64,000 nucleotides of DNA, taken from positions 1 through 64,000 of the forward strand of contig NZ_VCIX01000081.1 in assembly GCF_006345825.1 (NCBI RefSeq). Direction: 5' to 3'. The DNA is from Paenibacillus paridis (GTDB taxonomy: Bacteria > Bacillota > Bacilli > Paenibacillales > Paenibacillaceae). Positions 34,775 through 44,074 of this stretch are shown in pieces; the first letter of the stretch is position 1, and the number at the start of each line of letters is the position of its first letter. The translations under genes and the position numbers were made by a program. The notes beneath the pieces were generated by a model, which saw only the letters and a program-made list of their open reading frames with translations, did no database searches and was not told the origin of the DNA.

Positions 34775-35566
34775 ATGGTTGATTTTTTTAACAACATCAT
34801 AGCCAATTTCGGTAACTTTTTTCACTGGGACAACTTGTCAGAAGTTTTTACGAACCCAACCAACTGGGGCATCATTGCAACGCTCGTGCTCTTAGAGGGC
34901 TTGCTCTCGGCGGATAATGCGCTGGTTCTAGCGGTAATGGTTAAGCATTTGCCGAAAGAGCAGCAGAAGCGCGCGTTGTTCTACGGGATCATTGGAGCCT
35001 ATATTTTCCGATTTATTGCCATCGGTGTGGGTGTGTATCTGGTTCAAATTACGTGGATTAAAGTGGCCGGTGGATTGTACTTGCTATGGATTGCATTAAG
35101 TAATCTCTTCCATCTCGAATTCAAGCTTGCTCGCGTCGGCAATGTACCGTTGATTCCGTACATTGGCAAGAAAAACAATGAAGAAGAAGCAGAAGTTAAA
35201 AACAAAGGTTATGGTTTCTGGCGTACCGTGCTTGCCGTAGAAATTATGGATATTGCCTTCAGTATCGATAGCGTTCTTGCCGCATTTGGCGTGAGCGAAG
35301 AAGTGTGGGTATTGTTCCTTGGCGGTATTCTCGGCGTGCTCATGATGCGTGGCGTCGCTCAAGTCTTCCTCAAGCTGATCGACAAATTTCCTGAGCTGGA
35401 GAAAGCAGCCTTTATCCTCATCATTGTCATCGGTCTGAAAATGATCGGTGGAGCGTACGGCTTACATGTTCCGCATGCCTTGTTCTTTGGCCTGATTATC
35501 GCAGTATTCGCGGGAACTCTCATTTATAGCGCTATGCGCAAAAAAAGAGAGTCCGAAGCGGCTTAA
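34775..35566 (+). CDS. TerC family integral membrane protein (YceF-like)
   Basis: The 263-residue protein has about seven membrane helices and the TerC acidic motifs LEGLLSADNALVLAVMV and VEIMDIAFSIDSVLAAFGV. A charged loop (KKNNEEEAEVKNKGYG) separates the two halves. TerC/MeeF/MeeY proteins export manganese and support metalation of secreted enzymes in B. subtilis. GGAGG lies 10 nt before ATG 34775. It follows the TerD-TerA gene by 24 nt and is closed by a terminator. Confidence 0.93.
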   Translation: MVDFFNNIIANFGNFFHWDNLSEVFTNPTNWGIIATLVLLEGLLSADNALVLAVMVKHLPKEQQKRALFYGIIGAYIFRFIAIGVGVYLVQITWIKVAGGLYLLWIALSNLFHLEFKLARVGNVPLIPYIGKKNNEEEAEVKNKGYGFWRTVLAVEIMDIAFSIDSVLAAFGVSEEVWVLFLGGILGVLMMRGVAQVFLKLIDKFPELEKAAFILIIVIGLKMIGGAYGLHVPHALFFGLIIAVFAGTLIYSAMRKKRESEAA

Positions 35567-35589
35567 TCGGCAAATAATTTTACTATTCG

Positions 35590-35625
35590 AAATATCCCTC
35601 AATGAGTCTCGAGGGATATTTTTTC
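35590..35625 (+). terminator. Intra-locus terminator after TerC
   Basis: AAATATCCCTC pairs perfectly with GAGGGATATTT (35611-35621) and a T run follows. It separates the TerD/TerC part from the biosynthetic module. Confidence 0.9.
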
Positions 35626-35665
35626 ACTCTCAGCTTGCGTTACACCATTTTTAGGAGGGATAACT

Positions 35666-36871
35666 TTGAGGTATTTCAACTATCTTACCAATGAAGAAGA
35701 GCAAAATTTCTTTTATTCCCTTCCGACTCAGTTCAATAATTATGCTGACAAAGAAGTTATTGCTCACGCGGTTGGTGCCGCGCTATATATGCCGGCAACC
35801 AAGGATAACATAGCAGATGATTTGGTAGCCGTTAAACACGAGGGACTCGTGTCAATGGTGATAGACCTTGAAGATGCAGTAGGCGATAACCAGCTGGAGT
35901 ATGCAGAAGCAACATTGAAAGCAACGCTCTTGAAGATTGGTCGCTACATTGCGGCAGGCTTATTACGTTCCGATGATATCCCGCTTATTTTTATTAGAGT
36001 ACGCTCCGTAGAACAGCTCAAGCGGCTGCTTTCCTTCTTCGGAGAAGAAATCGCCTATGTGACCGGAATCGTATTTCCGAAATTTAACGTGGAAACCGGC
36101 GGCGAGTATTTGAGGCTCCTCTCCGATTATAACAAGCGTAAATCCCCAGGCAGCTCCACGCTATATGGCATGCCCATTCTCGAGAGTTCGGATGTTATTT
36201 ACCGCGAGAAGAGAGTGGAGACGCTCCAAGGCATTTCGGCACTCCTTAATGAGTATAAGGAATATGTGCTAAACGTTCGAATTGGCGCTACTGATTTTTC
36301 AAGCTTATTTGGGCTTCGTAGAAGTCCCGATCATACGATCTATGATATTGGCGTTATACGAGATTGCATCGCGGATATCGTTAACGTATTTGGCCGGATG
36401 GATAATCATTATGTAATATCAGGACCGGTATGGGAATATTTCAAGAGCGACCGCGTTTTTAAGCCACAGCTTCGGCAAACGCCTTTCGAGGAAAGCATGG
36501 GGCGGCATGGACGTATTTTGCGGATGGACTATATTAATAAATATGTGGATGGGCTTATCCGAGAGGTTGCTATGGACAAGGAAAATGGCATTCTCGGCAA
36601 AACCATTATTCATCCTACCCATATTAAGCCGGTACAGTCGATGTTTGTCGTGACGCACGAGGAGTATATGGATGCTCTGCACATTATTGAAAACGGACAA
36701 GGCGATTTAGGCGTGATGAAGAGCCGCTATTCGAACAAAATGAATGAATTCAAGCCGCATATGACTTGGGCCAGACGAATGATGATCAGATCGAACATAT
36801 ATGGGGTGCTAAATGAAAACCAAAACTTCACCTGCCTGCTTGCAGCAGAACGAGAGTCAGCAATCGTTTAA
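35666..36871 (+). CDS. HpcH/HpaI (CitE-like) aldolase of the Ter biosynthetic module
   Basis: The 401-residue protein is a citrate-lyase-beta-like TIM barrel with ALYMPATKDN, SMVIDLEDAVGDNQL, LIFIRVRSVEQL and GIVFPKF. The D/E of the DLEDAVG motif is the usual magnesium ligand. It starts at TTG 35666 after AGGAGGG. CitE-like proteins in Ter loci are proposed to join a two- or three-carbon acid to a sugar or base; the substrate is unknown. Its 3' end overlaps the next gene by 59 nt. Confidence 0.88.
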   Translation: MRYFNYLTNEEEQNFFYSLPTQFNNYADKEVIAHAVGAALYMPATKDNIADDLVAVKHEGLVSMVIDLEDAVGDNQLEYAEATLKATLLKIGRYIAAGLLRSDDIPLIFIRVRSVEQLKRLLSFFGEEIAYVTGIVFPKFNVETGGEYLRLLSDYNKRKSPGSSTLYGMPILESSDVIYREKRVETLQGISALLNEYKEYVLNVRIGATDFSSLFGLRRSPDHTIYDIGVIRDCIADIVNVFGRMDNHYVISGPVWEYFKSDRVFKPQLRQTPFEESMGRHGRILRMDYINKYVDGLIREVAMDKENGILGKTIIHPTHIKPVQSMFVVTHEEYMDALHIIENGQGDLGVMKSRYSNKMNEFKPHMTWARRMMIRSNIYGVLNENQNFTCLLAAERESAIV

Positions 36872-39296
36872 TATTATTGGAGATTTAGAGGTTACGATCA
36901 AGGTAACGAGTAATGCATTCGACCTTCCGCTGGAGCAGCTGTTCCAGATGGCAGCGAGAATCAATAAGAAACGAAGCTTCTTATTCGTTAGCAAGGTGCT
37001 CGGCAAGCATATTCCGGTCAGGCCTCATGTTTCTTTACTATCAGGCGCGGCACTCGGTTTATTGTATCAGCAGTTCAGAGGGGAGCCGCTTTCGATTCAG
37101 ATCGAGCAGCTGCTGCAGGCGTTCGAGGCGCCGGATTCCGCAGCCCCTAGCTATGAACAGATGAAAAGCAGCAAAATGAAATTGGCTGAAAAAACGTTGT
37201 TTATCGGATTTGCGGAAACAGCAACGGCGCTTGGCCACAGCATGTTTGATATGTTCGAAGGACAGGCATCCTATTTGCATACGACTCGCGAGAGTATCGG
37301 GTACATGGCCTCCTGCATTGATTTTGAAGAAGAGCATTCCCATGCGACGACACATCGCTGTTATGCCGCAGATGCTGCATTATTCGAGCAAGCAGAGACG
37401 ATTGTTCTGGTAGACGACGAGATGACTACGGGCAAAACGACGATTAATATCATTCGTGATTTGCATGAGAAGTATGGCAGAAAAAGCTACGTCGTAGCAA
37501 GCCTGCTGGATTGGCGTTCAGAGGAGCATAGGGAGCGCTTCAACGAGCTAGAGCATGAGCTGGGTGTAAGCGTAAACTGCTTATCGCTGGTATCCGGACA
37601 AATCGAGGTACAGGGCGCCCCTGTGGAAAGCACGGATTATTTGGTTGAGCAGCGCGGGCAGGAGACGGAGACTACGATTGACTTCCTTTATGTCAATCAT
37701 TGCTTCGCAGGCCTAGCGGCTGCGGGAGACGAAGTTCCTTACTTGCTGAACACGGGCCGTTTTGGCCTGACGGCAGAGGAAAGCTTGCTGCTGGATCAAG
37801 AAGTGGACAGGGCTGCGGCTTATCTAGAGCAGCATAGAACAGGCGGCAAGACGCTTTGCATGGGAACTGGCGAATTTATGTATATCCCCATGCGAGTAGC
37901 GGCAAAGCTTGGTCCTCAAGCATGGTACCAGTCGAGTACGCGAAGCCCGATTCATCCTTATATCCACCCGGATTATGCTGTCCATTCCGCATTTCGTTTT
38001 GCCTCCCCTGAGCATTCCGATGTGACGAATTTCATGTACAACATCCCGCATGGGCATTATGATGAGATGTTTTTATTTCTGGAACGCGAGGTTGCTACAA
38101 GTCGGTTGGAGGAGCTGAAAAGCATTCTTCACTCGTTAGGCATCCCGCGTATCCACATTGTCTATTTCAGTTGCAAACGGCTGGAGAAGCCAGCTGCAAT
38201 CGGCAGCTATGATCCGGATGATGTTATCTTCTTGCTAAAGGATCTGAGCGGAGTTGCCTTGGAGCAGCGCACCGAGGATCGGGAGACTGCCATGCAGACG
38301 GGCGGCCATTATTCCGAAAGCTTGCCGATCGAATATCAGCCTACCGCTGAATATATCCGGCTGTTTGAGCTGACGCTGAATGATTCCGCTGCACGGATAG
38401 CGAGAGCCGTCGGCACGGTGTCGGAGATGATCATCAAGAAACACGGATTTGATGTTGTGCTCGCGTCGCTCGCCCGAGGCGGCACGCCGATCGGTGTGTT
38501 GATCAAGCGTTACGTGAAGCAAATGTACAAGGTCAATCTGCCTCATTATAGTCTGTCGATTATACGCGGGAAGGGCATTGACGAGAACGCGTTGCTTTAT
38601 ATGAACCAGAACCATCCTGGCAAAGCCGTGCAGTTCGTTGACGGTTGGACGGGAAAAGGAGCTATCCGCAAGGTGCTGATTGACGCTTGTGCACAGATGA
38701 AGCGAAAATACGGCATCGAGCTGAATGATGAGCTTGCCGTATTGGCGGACCCCGGCTATTGCGCGGGTACCTTTGGCACGAGAGAGGATTTTCTCATTCC
38801 GAGCGCTTGCCTGAACTCAACGGTTTCGGGGCTGATCAGCCGCACTGTGCTGCGGGACGACCTTATTGGGCCGAATGATTTTCACGGGGCTAAATATTAC
38901 AAGGAATGGGAAGCGTCCGACTTATCTCGTGTCTTTGTAGACAAAATTGCCGCTTATTTCGATGAGACTGTGAGCGAATCTAAGGAAGAAGCCAACCAAA
39001 TGGAAGCCAGCCCCAGCCAAATGGCGATCACTTGGCAAGGGATGCAGGATATTGCCCGTATCCAAACGGATTTTGGCATTACCGATGTTAATTTAATTAA
39101 GCCTGGCGTTGGGGAGACCACGCGTGTTCTTCTCCGCAGGGTTCCGTGGAAAATTTTAGTGGACCGGCTCGATAATCCTAACTTGAAGCATATCCTTCTG
39201 CTTGCGCAGGATCGCGGCGTACCTGTCGAGGAATACAAGAATATGACTTATTCATGCTGCGGCATTATTAAAGCCTTGAAGGGGGAAACGGAATGA
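36813..39296 (+). CDS. Fused phosphoribosyltransferase-TRSP-phosphoribosyltransferase
   Basis: The 827-residue protein joins parts that are often separate genes in Ter loci. The N-terminal PRTase has the PRPP loop TIVLVDDEMTTGKTT near 196-210. A TRSP domain follows (STRSPIHPY near 373, then HGHYDEMF). From about 510 comes a second, PRTase_1/StiP-like unit with SLARGGTPIGVLIKRY and QFVDGWTGKGAIRK near 607. It should transfer ribose-phosphate from PRPP to an unknown acceptor. GGGGTG lies before ATG 36813 inside the upstream gene; the HAD gene overlaps by 4 nt. Confidence 0.87.
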   Translation: MKTKTSPACLQQNESQQSFNIIGDLEVTIKVTSNAFDLPLEQLFQMAARINKKRSFLFVSKVLGKHIPVRPHVSLLSGAALGLLYQQFRGEPLSIQIEQLLQAFEAPDSAAPSYEQMKSSKMKLAEKTLFIGFAETATALGHSMFDMFEGQASYLHTTRESIGYMASCIDFEEEHSHATTHRCYAADAALFEQAETIVLVDDEMTTGKTTINIIRDLHEKYGRKSYVVASLLDWRSEEHRERFNELEHELGVSVNCLSLVSGQIEVQGAPVESTDYLVEQRGQETETTIDFLYVNHCFAGLAAAGDEVPYLLNTGRFGLTAEESLLLDQEVDRAAAYLEQHRTGGKTLCMGTGEFMYIPMRVAAKLGPQAWYQSSTRSPIHPYIHPDYAVHSAFRFASPEHSDVTNFMYNIPHGHYDEMFLFLEREVATSRLEELKSILHSLGIPRIHIVYFSCKRLEKPAAIGSYDPDDVIFLLKDLSGVALEQRTEDRETAMQTGGHYSESLPIEYQPTAEYIRLFELTLNDSAARIARAVGTVSEMIIKKHGFDVVLASLARGGTPIGVLIKRYVKQMYKVNLPHYSLSIIRGKGIDENALLYMNQNHPGKAVQFVDGWTGKGAIRKVLIDACAQMKRKYGIELNDELAVLADPGYCAGTFGTREDFLIPSACLNSTVSGLISRTVLRDDLIGPNDFHGAKYYKEWEASDLSRVFVDKIAAYFDETVSESKEEANQMEASPSQMAITWQGMQDIARIQTDFGITDVNLIKPGVGETTRVLLRRVPWKILVDRLDNPNLKHILLLAQDRGVPVEEYKNMTYSCCGIIKALKGETE

Positions 39297-40090
39297 TTTT
39301 TGCGAGCGATCTGGATCAAACGCTTATTTATTCCGCAAGATCCAAAGGCGAAACGGCCATTGAAGAGATGGTTCCCGTCGAGCTGTACGAGGGCAGGCAC
39401 ATTTCCTATATGACGAAGCCTGCCATCGAGAAGCTGAAGGAGCTGGCGAGCTTTGTCCGTTTCGTTCCCGTGACGACCCGCATCCCGGAGCAGTTTAACC
39501 GTATATTCGGGATTAGGGAGCTGTTCGAGCCGGAGTATATCATCGTAAGCAACGGGGGAACTATTCTGGTTCATGGGCAAGTCGATCAGGAATGGCAAAG
39601 CTTCGTCCGCGATGCAGTTAAGCAGCATTGCGCCGCGCATACGGAAATCGCAAGCCTATTCGCCAAAATCTCAAGCGACCATTGGGTCAAATCCAGTGAT
39701 CTCTGCGATGAGCTATTTTATTCCATTAAGGTGGAACGGGACCGCTTGCCGCTTGAAACGCTGGAGGAGCTGCGCGTGGAGCTTGCTGCGCATGGATGGA
39801 GCTATTCGCTTCAAGGGCGGAAAATTTATTTGGTGCCGGAGAAGGTTAGCAAAGGGGCGGCTATTCAATATGTGAAGGAGAAGCTTGGTTCAAGCTTCGT
39901 CTATGCCGCAGGTGACAGCTTGCTCGATGAAAGCTTGCTGCTTGCTGCGGACTTTGCACTTTCGCCTGCCCATGGCGAATTGGGTCGAACCTACGATACG
40001 CATCCCCATATTCAATTTACGGAAGCCAGAGGAGCGCGTGCTTCGGATGAGCTGCTTGGCACTATTTTGGAGCATGCACGCAGATCTTGA
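39293..40090 (+). CDS. HAD-superfamily phosphatase of the Ter biosynthetic module
   Basis: The 265-residue protein starts MIFASDLDQTLIYS, with the nucleophile D6 and acid D8 of HAD motif I. VPVTTR is motif II, with the lysine/aspartate region GAAIQYVKEKLGSSFVYAAGDS as motifs III-IV. It is related to Cof-type or sucrose-phosphatase-like HADs. Its ATG overlaps the PRTase stop, so the phosphatase likely removes a phosphate from the PRTase product. Confidence 0.88.
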   Translation: MIFASDLDQTLIYSARSKGETAIEEMVPVELYEGRHISYMTKPAIEKLKELASFVRFVPVTTRIPEQFNRIFGIRELFEPEYIIVSNGGTILVHGQVDQEWQSFVRDAVKQHCAAHTEIASLFAKISSDHWVKSSDLCDELFYSIKVERDRLPLETLEELRVELAAHGWSYSLQGRKIYLVPEKVSKGAAIQYVKEKLGSSFVYAAGDSLLDESLLLAADFALSPAHGELGRTYDTHPHIQFTEARGARASDELLGTILEHARRS

Positions 40091-40139
40091 GCACTAATCA
40101 GTATATTATTCTTAATGACATGGGAGAAGGTAGACAGAC

Positions 40140-41177
40140 ATGACACGCGTATACATGAATCGTTGGTTTTCGGTAGCGTACCACTACATTAATATGATTC
40201 GTAATAATCCGGATGGCGAAGCGTTTGAATTTTTTGGCACTCATCCGGATATTAATCATATGTCTTTGCTTGCATCCGATCATATCGGGACAGAGCCGGC
40301 TGTTTTTGGCCTGGAGTACGTGAATTTCTGCGTGGATTTCTGTAAGACGAATCGGATCGATATTTTTATTCCCCGCCTGCATATGGAGGAAATCTCCCGA
40401 TATGTTCATCTATTCGACGAGATTGGCACGAAGGTCATGGTTTGCCGCGATATGGAGCTGCTTGATGCTATGATTGAGAAGGATAAGTTTTACGAGGCGG
40501 TGCGGGATAAAGAGCTGGTGACGATTCCAGATTATCGTGTCGTCCGTACCGCGGAAGAATTCAAACAAGCCTATGAAGAGCTTGTAGCGGAAGGACATAA
40601 GGTCTGCTTTAAGCCTACAGTATCCGAAGGAGGCATGGGGTTCCGCATTATCGACAACGAGCGTGATCCGCTGCGTGACCTATATGGCTATGTGACGCTG
40701 ACCACGACGTTTGACCAAGCTTACCAGACTTTGTCACTGACGGAGTCCTTTGAACCGTTGATGGTGATGGAACTGCTCGATGGCACGGAATACAGTATCG
40801 ATTGCGTGGCTACCGCTGAGGGCGAACTGCTTACCGCGATACCCCGCCGCAAATCGACGGGGCGCACCTATTTGCTGGAAGAATCGCCAGAGTTGCTTGA
40901 TATTGCAAAGCGAATCGCCGTGTCGCTGCGTATTCCGTACGCCTTTAACATTCAAGTTCGCTATAGTAACGGCGTGCCAAAATTGCTGGAAATCAATCCG
41001 CGCATGTCCGGCGGCCTCTATATTACCTGCCTCTCCGGCGTAAACATGCCTTATTTGGCCGTTCAAGCGCTGCAAGGAAAACAGGTAGCACCGCCTGTTC
41101 CGCAATTCGGCATTCAGGCCGGCTATGTGGAGCAGCCTCTTATTATGAAGGAAAACATTTTGCCAATCACCAACTAA
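40140..41177 (+). CDS. ATP-grasp ligase of the Ter biosynthetic module
   Basis: The 345-residue protein is an ATP-grasp enzyme: KVCFKPTVSEGGMGFRI is the nucleotide loop, VMELLDGTEYSIDCVA follows, and LLEINPRMSGGLY supplies the metal ligands E and N. Such ligases form acyl-phosphate intermediates and then amide or thioester bonds. It is the last gene of the module and should add an amino acid or other amine to the product. A terminator follows at 41345. Confidence 0.9.
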   Translation: MTRVYMNRWFSVAYHYINMIRNNPDGEAFEFFGTHPDINHMSLLASDHIGTEPAVFGLEYVNFCVDFCKTNRIDIFIPRLHMEEISRYVHLFDEIGTKVMVCRDMELLDAMIEKDKFYEAVRDKELVTIPDYRVVRTAEEFKQAYEELVAEGHKVCFKPTVSEGGMGFRIIDNERDPLRDLYGYVTLTTTFDQAYQTLSLTESFEPLMVMELLDGTEYSIDCVATAEGELLTAIPRRKSTGRTYLLEESPELLDIAKRIAVSLRIPYAFNIQVRYSNGVPKLLEINPRMSGGLYITCLSGVNMPYLAVQALQGKQVAPPVPQFGIQAGYVEQPLIMKENILPITN

Positions 41178-41250
41178 TGGGTCATAACAGGCAATGTGTG
41201 TGAAGCTAATCTAATATGCGATATCATTAAGCGGGTTAAGCGAATAACGC

Positions 41251-41291
41251 CTAAACCAACTAAACCAACTAAACCAACTAAACCAACTAAA
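41251..41291 (+). repeat. CTAAACCAA 9-bp microsatellite
   Basis: Four perfect copies of CTAAACCAA run from 41251 to 41286 with a decaying fifth. The block lies between ATAACGC (41244-41250) and GCGTTAT (41333-41339), a 7-bp inverted repeat, and no gene reads through it. Confidence 0.85.
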
Positions 41292-41344
41292 TAAGCTGAA
41301 TCAACTTAATATGATGCTGAATCCACTAAATAGCGTTATCCACG

Positions 41345-41372
41345 AAGAAGGCGGCGAGAGTCCCTTCTTTTT
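41345..41372 (+). terminator. Terminator after the Ter biosynthetic module
   Basis: AAGAAGG pairs with CCTTCTT (41363-41369) around an 11-nt loop and runs into TTT-C-TTT. It lies 168 nt after the ATP-grasp stop. Confidence 0.65.
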
Positions 41373-41415
41373 CTTTGGTTGTTTTCGTACAGATTATTAC
41401 TTTCTTAACCATTAC

Positions 41416-41670
41416 CTGGGATAGATCTACTTTTTAGACCTATTTTGACTAAAGCAGCCAGTTTGGGAGAAATAGGTCTGCTTTTTAGATCTAAATGGCT
41501 CTGGAATGGCGTTTTAGCGGCAAATTGGTGGGTTGAAGCTGGGATAGATCTACTTTTTAGATCTATTTCGTCTAATCAAGCCAGTTTGGGAGAAATAGGT
41601 CTATTTTTTAGATCTAAATGACTCTGGAATGGCGTTATAGGGGATAATTGGTGGATTGAGGCTGGGATAA
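41416..41670. repeat. Second 123-bp tandem repeat array, two copies and a partial third
   Basis: CTGGGATA starts at 41416, 41539 and 41662, so the period is exactly 123 bp as in the array at 21235-21897. Each unit has the shared core TTTGGGAGAAATAGGTCT, TTTTTAGATCTAAAT, and hairpins such as TAGATCTA-CTTTT-TAGATCTA. No long frame stays open across it. The sequence differs much from the first array outside the core. Confidence 0.9.
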
Positions 41671-41820
41671 AGCGGGAAGATCGTTCAGGAGAACCGAAGT
41701 GTTCGCCTCTGAAGAGGGATTCTGGCCTTAAGATGCCTTAGTCAAGCAAAGGATCTGGTTACAAGCGCGAGCGTCTAAAATGATCTATTCGCGCAGCGAC
41801 CAATAAGAGAAACTTTGGTT
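41671..41820. repeat. Conserved 3' flank of the repeat array, copy 2
   Basis: AGCGGGAAGATCG (41671-41683) and CTATTCGCGCAGCGACCAA (41785-41803) occur in the same order as after the first array. The end ACCAA...TTGGT can pair as in copy 1. No gene is present here or in the following stretch up to the promoter at 41924. Confidence 0.6.
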
Positions 41821-41923
41821 CAACTTATGCCGGAGATGATTTAGTGCTGCACTGTATTTGTATTGAAAAGTGCGATTCCACCTGCTCATGACTGAATTGT
41901 TTGAATTTTTGTGCTTTTAAAAA

Positions 41924-41953
41924 TTGACTTCCCTATATGAAAAACGAGATAAT
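41924..41953 (+). promoter_or_regulatory. Promoter of the XpaC-like/TelA operon
   Basis: TTGACT (41924-41929) and GATAAT (41948-41953) are 18 nt apart, about 58 nt before the start codon at 42012. Confidence 0.6.
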
Positions 41954-42011
41954 TGATTTATGGAGACTAGCATAGACTTGAGGATAAGCTAGCTTAAATG
42001 GAGGTGCAGCA

Positions 42012-42698
42012 ATGAATGTAACGAATAAAGCCTTAGGCATAGCGATAGGCAGCTACTTGGTCTCGCTAGTTGTTTATTGGGTTTCTTCTCCCTATATAGC
42101 TATAGCCATACCAGCAGCGGGAATGCTAGTCGCGCTTTCGCTGAGGCAGCGAGGCCGGAAGGAAATCCAGCCTCCTACAATAGAGCATGAGCAGCAAAGA
42201 ACGGTCAATTCTCCCCAGTCGCCACCTGAATTACGATCTTCATCCCCGGCTCCTGCTGCGGCACAGGCCGAACCACCGGCATCGCAGCCGGTCATTCAAG
42301 ATCCGGAGCTTGCTTCTGCTCTAGAGTACATTGGCATTATCGAGGATATGATTTTGCTCGAGGGTGAGAAAAATAATTTGGATGATGAAATTGTTCAGAA
42401 GACGCTGGCTTTGCTTGCGCGTCTCAACCGCTTGATTCCGGATTTGGTCGCCTTGGGCGATGCAAGCATTAATCATAACATCGTGCGCTTAATAAGAAAG
42501 GATTTGAATTCAACGATTAATCCCTTTTTGCGGTTAAGCGGCGAAGCGAAGCGCAAAAACAGGCGGCTTTTGCTAGATGGCATCAAAGATATCGACTCCA
42601 AGCTTACCTTCTACACGAAAACAATTGAGCAGAAGGACCTGATGGAGCTGCATACGAAAGCAGAATTAATTCAACAACGATACCGGCTTACAGACTAA
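42012..42698 (+). CDS. Membrane-anchored helical protein, XpaC-like, upstream of TelA
   Basis: The 228-residue protein has two N-terminal membrane helices (about 8-22 and 27-43), a Pro/Ser/Gln-rich linker (60-95), and a helical C-terminal domain (DEIVQKTLALLARLNRLIPD, DLMELHTKAELIQQRY). Its position directly before telA resembles the xpaC-yaaN pair of B. subtilis, and the C-terminal helices fit XpaC loosely. No enzyme motif is visible. GGAGGTG precedes the ATG. Confidence 0.6.
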   Translation: MNVTNKALGIAIGSYLVSLVVYWVSSPYIAIAIPAAGMLVALSLRQRGRKEIQPPTIEHEQQRTVNSPQSPPELRSSSPAPAAAQAEPPASQPVIQDPELASALEYIGIIEDMILLEGEKNNLDDEIVQKTLALLARLNRLIPDLVALGDASINHNIVRLIRKDLNSTINPFLRLSGEAKRKNRRLLLDGIKDIDSKLTFYTKTIEQKDLMELHTKAELIQQRYRLTD

Positions 42699-42814
42699 AC
42701 GATTGTTTTACCGAATGACTGCACGTTTACTAGCCAACCTTCCGTTGTACTAATTCAATGGAGCCTGATGGACTAAATGGCCGTATTACTGATTAACGAA
42801 AGGGGAAATGGACA

Positions 42815-43906
42815 ATGGCACAACAACTCGTACAGATAAGAAACGAGGATCTTCAGAAGCTGGAGCAGGAAGTACAAAGCACGATGCAGAAGGTAGCGAC
42901 TACGGATGCGATGCATCTCGATACGCTAATGGATGAAATCACAAAAAAAGGGCAAAAGACGCTGGAGCGCTCCGGACAGACGCTGACGATGCTGGAGAGA
43001 CCGCTGTCTGACCTTATGTCCGGCAAACGATCCGAGGTAGCAAGCAACATGCTTAAGCTGCGCAGCGAGGTGGAGGACTTAAGCCGAAGCAAGCAATTGA
43101 CGCTTGTGCAGAAGCTGATGCGGAAAGCGCCGATGAAAAACTACATTTACAAATACCAATCGGCTAAAACGAATGTACAAGTGATCGTAAAGTCGCTGCG
43201 CGACGGTCGCGATAATTTGGAAGAGAATGTCGTGCATATGAGAAATCTAAAGCGCAGCAGTTTGGATAACGTATATGATTTGCAGCTGCTTGTAGAATAT
43301 GGAAACCGCCTGAAAAAGATGTTTGAGGACGAGATTGCGAAGCCTGAGAATGAACATCGGAAAACGCATTTGGAGCGGGGCCTTCGCAAGGTCGTGACCA
43401 AGCTTCAGACGTATACGGAAATGATCATGCTGTATCAGCAAGCAATTGCGGCAACCGATATTATTAATGATACGAATGACAAGCTGATGGATGCCCTGGA
43501 CAGCTCCATTGACAAAACGCAGCATCTGATGTCGGTATCGGTCTTGATCGCAAGCGCAATCGATGATCAGATGAAAGCGATCGAAGCGGTCAATTCGACG
43601 AATGAGATGTTAGGCAACCAATTTGCCGAAAATGCGCGACTGCTGAACGAAACAAGCGAAAAGGCCAATCAAGCGTTGACCAAGCCGGCAATGAGCATGG
43701 AGCTGGTAGAGCGGGCAATGTCCGATTTGTTCTCAGCCATGGATAAGTATGAGAATTCGAACCGCCAAATCATCCAAACGGTATCGCAGCAAACGGAGAA
43801 AATGACGCAAATCAACCAAAAGGTCGGCCAGCGTTTAGGAATTCAAGGCGGGGCAACAGCTCAATCGGAGCTTCCGAGTTCAGCAGCCAAAGGCTTTTTG
43901 GAGTAA
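42815..43906 (+). CDS. TelA family toxic-anion resistance protein
   Basis: The 363-residue soluble protein is almost all alpha-helical and fits the TelA/KlaA family: a coiled-coil-rich body with LERPLSDLMSGKRSEVA, LRKVVTKLQTYTEMIMLYQQ and the conserved end MDALDSSIDKTQHLMSVSV. Its molecular role is unknown, and genetic links to tellurite resistance and Ter loci exist. It lies 116 nt after the XpaC-like gene and is followed by a terminator. It belongs functionally with the Ter locus upstream. Confidence 0.9.
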   Translation: MAQQLVQIRNEDLQKLEQEVQSTMQKVATTDAMHLDTLMDEITKKGQKTLERSGQTLTMLERPLSDLMSGKRSEVASNMLKLRSEVEDLSRSKQLTLVQKLMRKAPMKNYIYKYQSAKTNVQVIVKSLRDGRDNLEENVVHMRNLKRSSLDNVYDLQLLVEYGNRLKKMFEDEIAKPENEHRKTHLERGLRKVVTKLQTYTEMIMLYQQAIAATDIINDTNDKLMDALDSSIDKTQHLMSVSVLIASAIDDQMKAIEAVNSTNEMLGNQFAENARLLNETSEKANQALTKPAMSMELVERAMSDLFSAMDKYENSNRQIIQTVSQQTEKMTQINQKVGQRLGIQGGATAQSELPSSAAKGFLE

Positions 43907-43926
43907 TAAACAACTCATGCATAACG

Positions 43927-43956
43927 GACGAGCTCTCTTGGGCTCGTCTTTTTTTG
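43927..43956 (+). terminator. Terminator after telA
   Basis: GACGAGC pairs with GCTCGTC (43942-43948) and is followed by eight T residues. Confidence 0.9.
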
Positions 43957-44074
43957 CATAAATAAACACAATAATAAAGGCAATATAGGAGGGAATGCCA
44001 AGCTCTCCGCGAAACGACTGTTTTTGCTATTCGGGTAACTGTGGCCGGCGATGTTCCGCTTTTGGAGTCTAAAT

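Noticed and set aside
21235..41670. CRISPR array
   Set aside because: The tandem units are contiguous 123-bp copies without unique spacers of constant length, and no cas gene is nearby.
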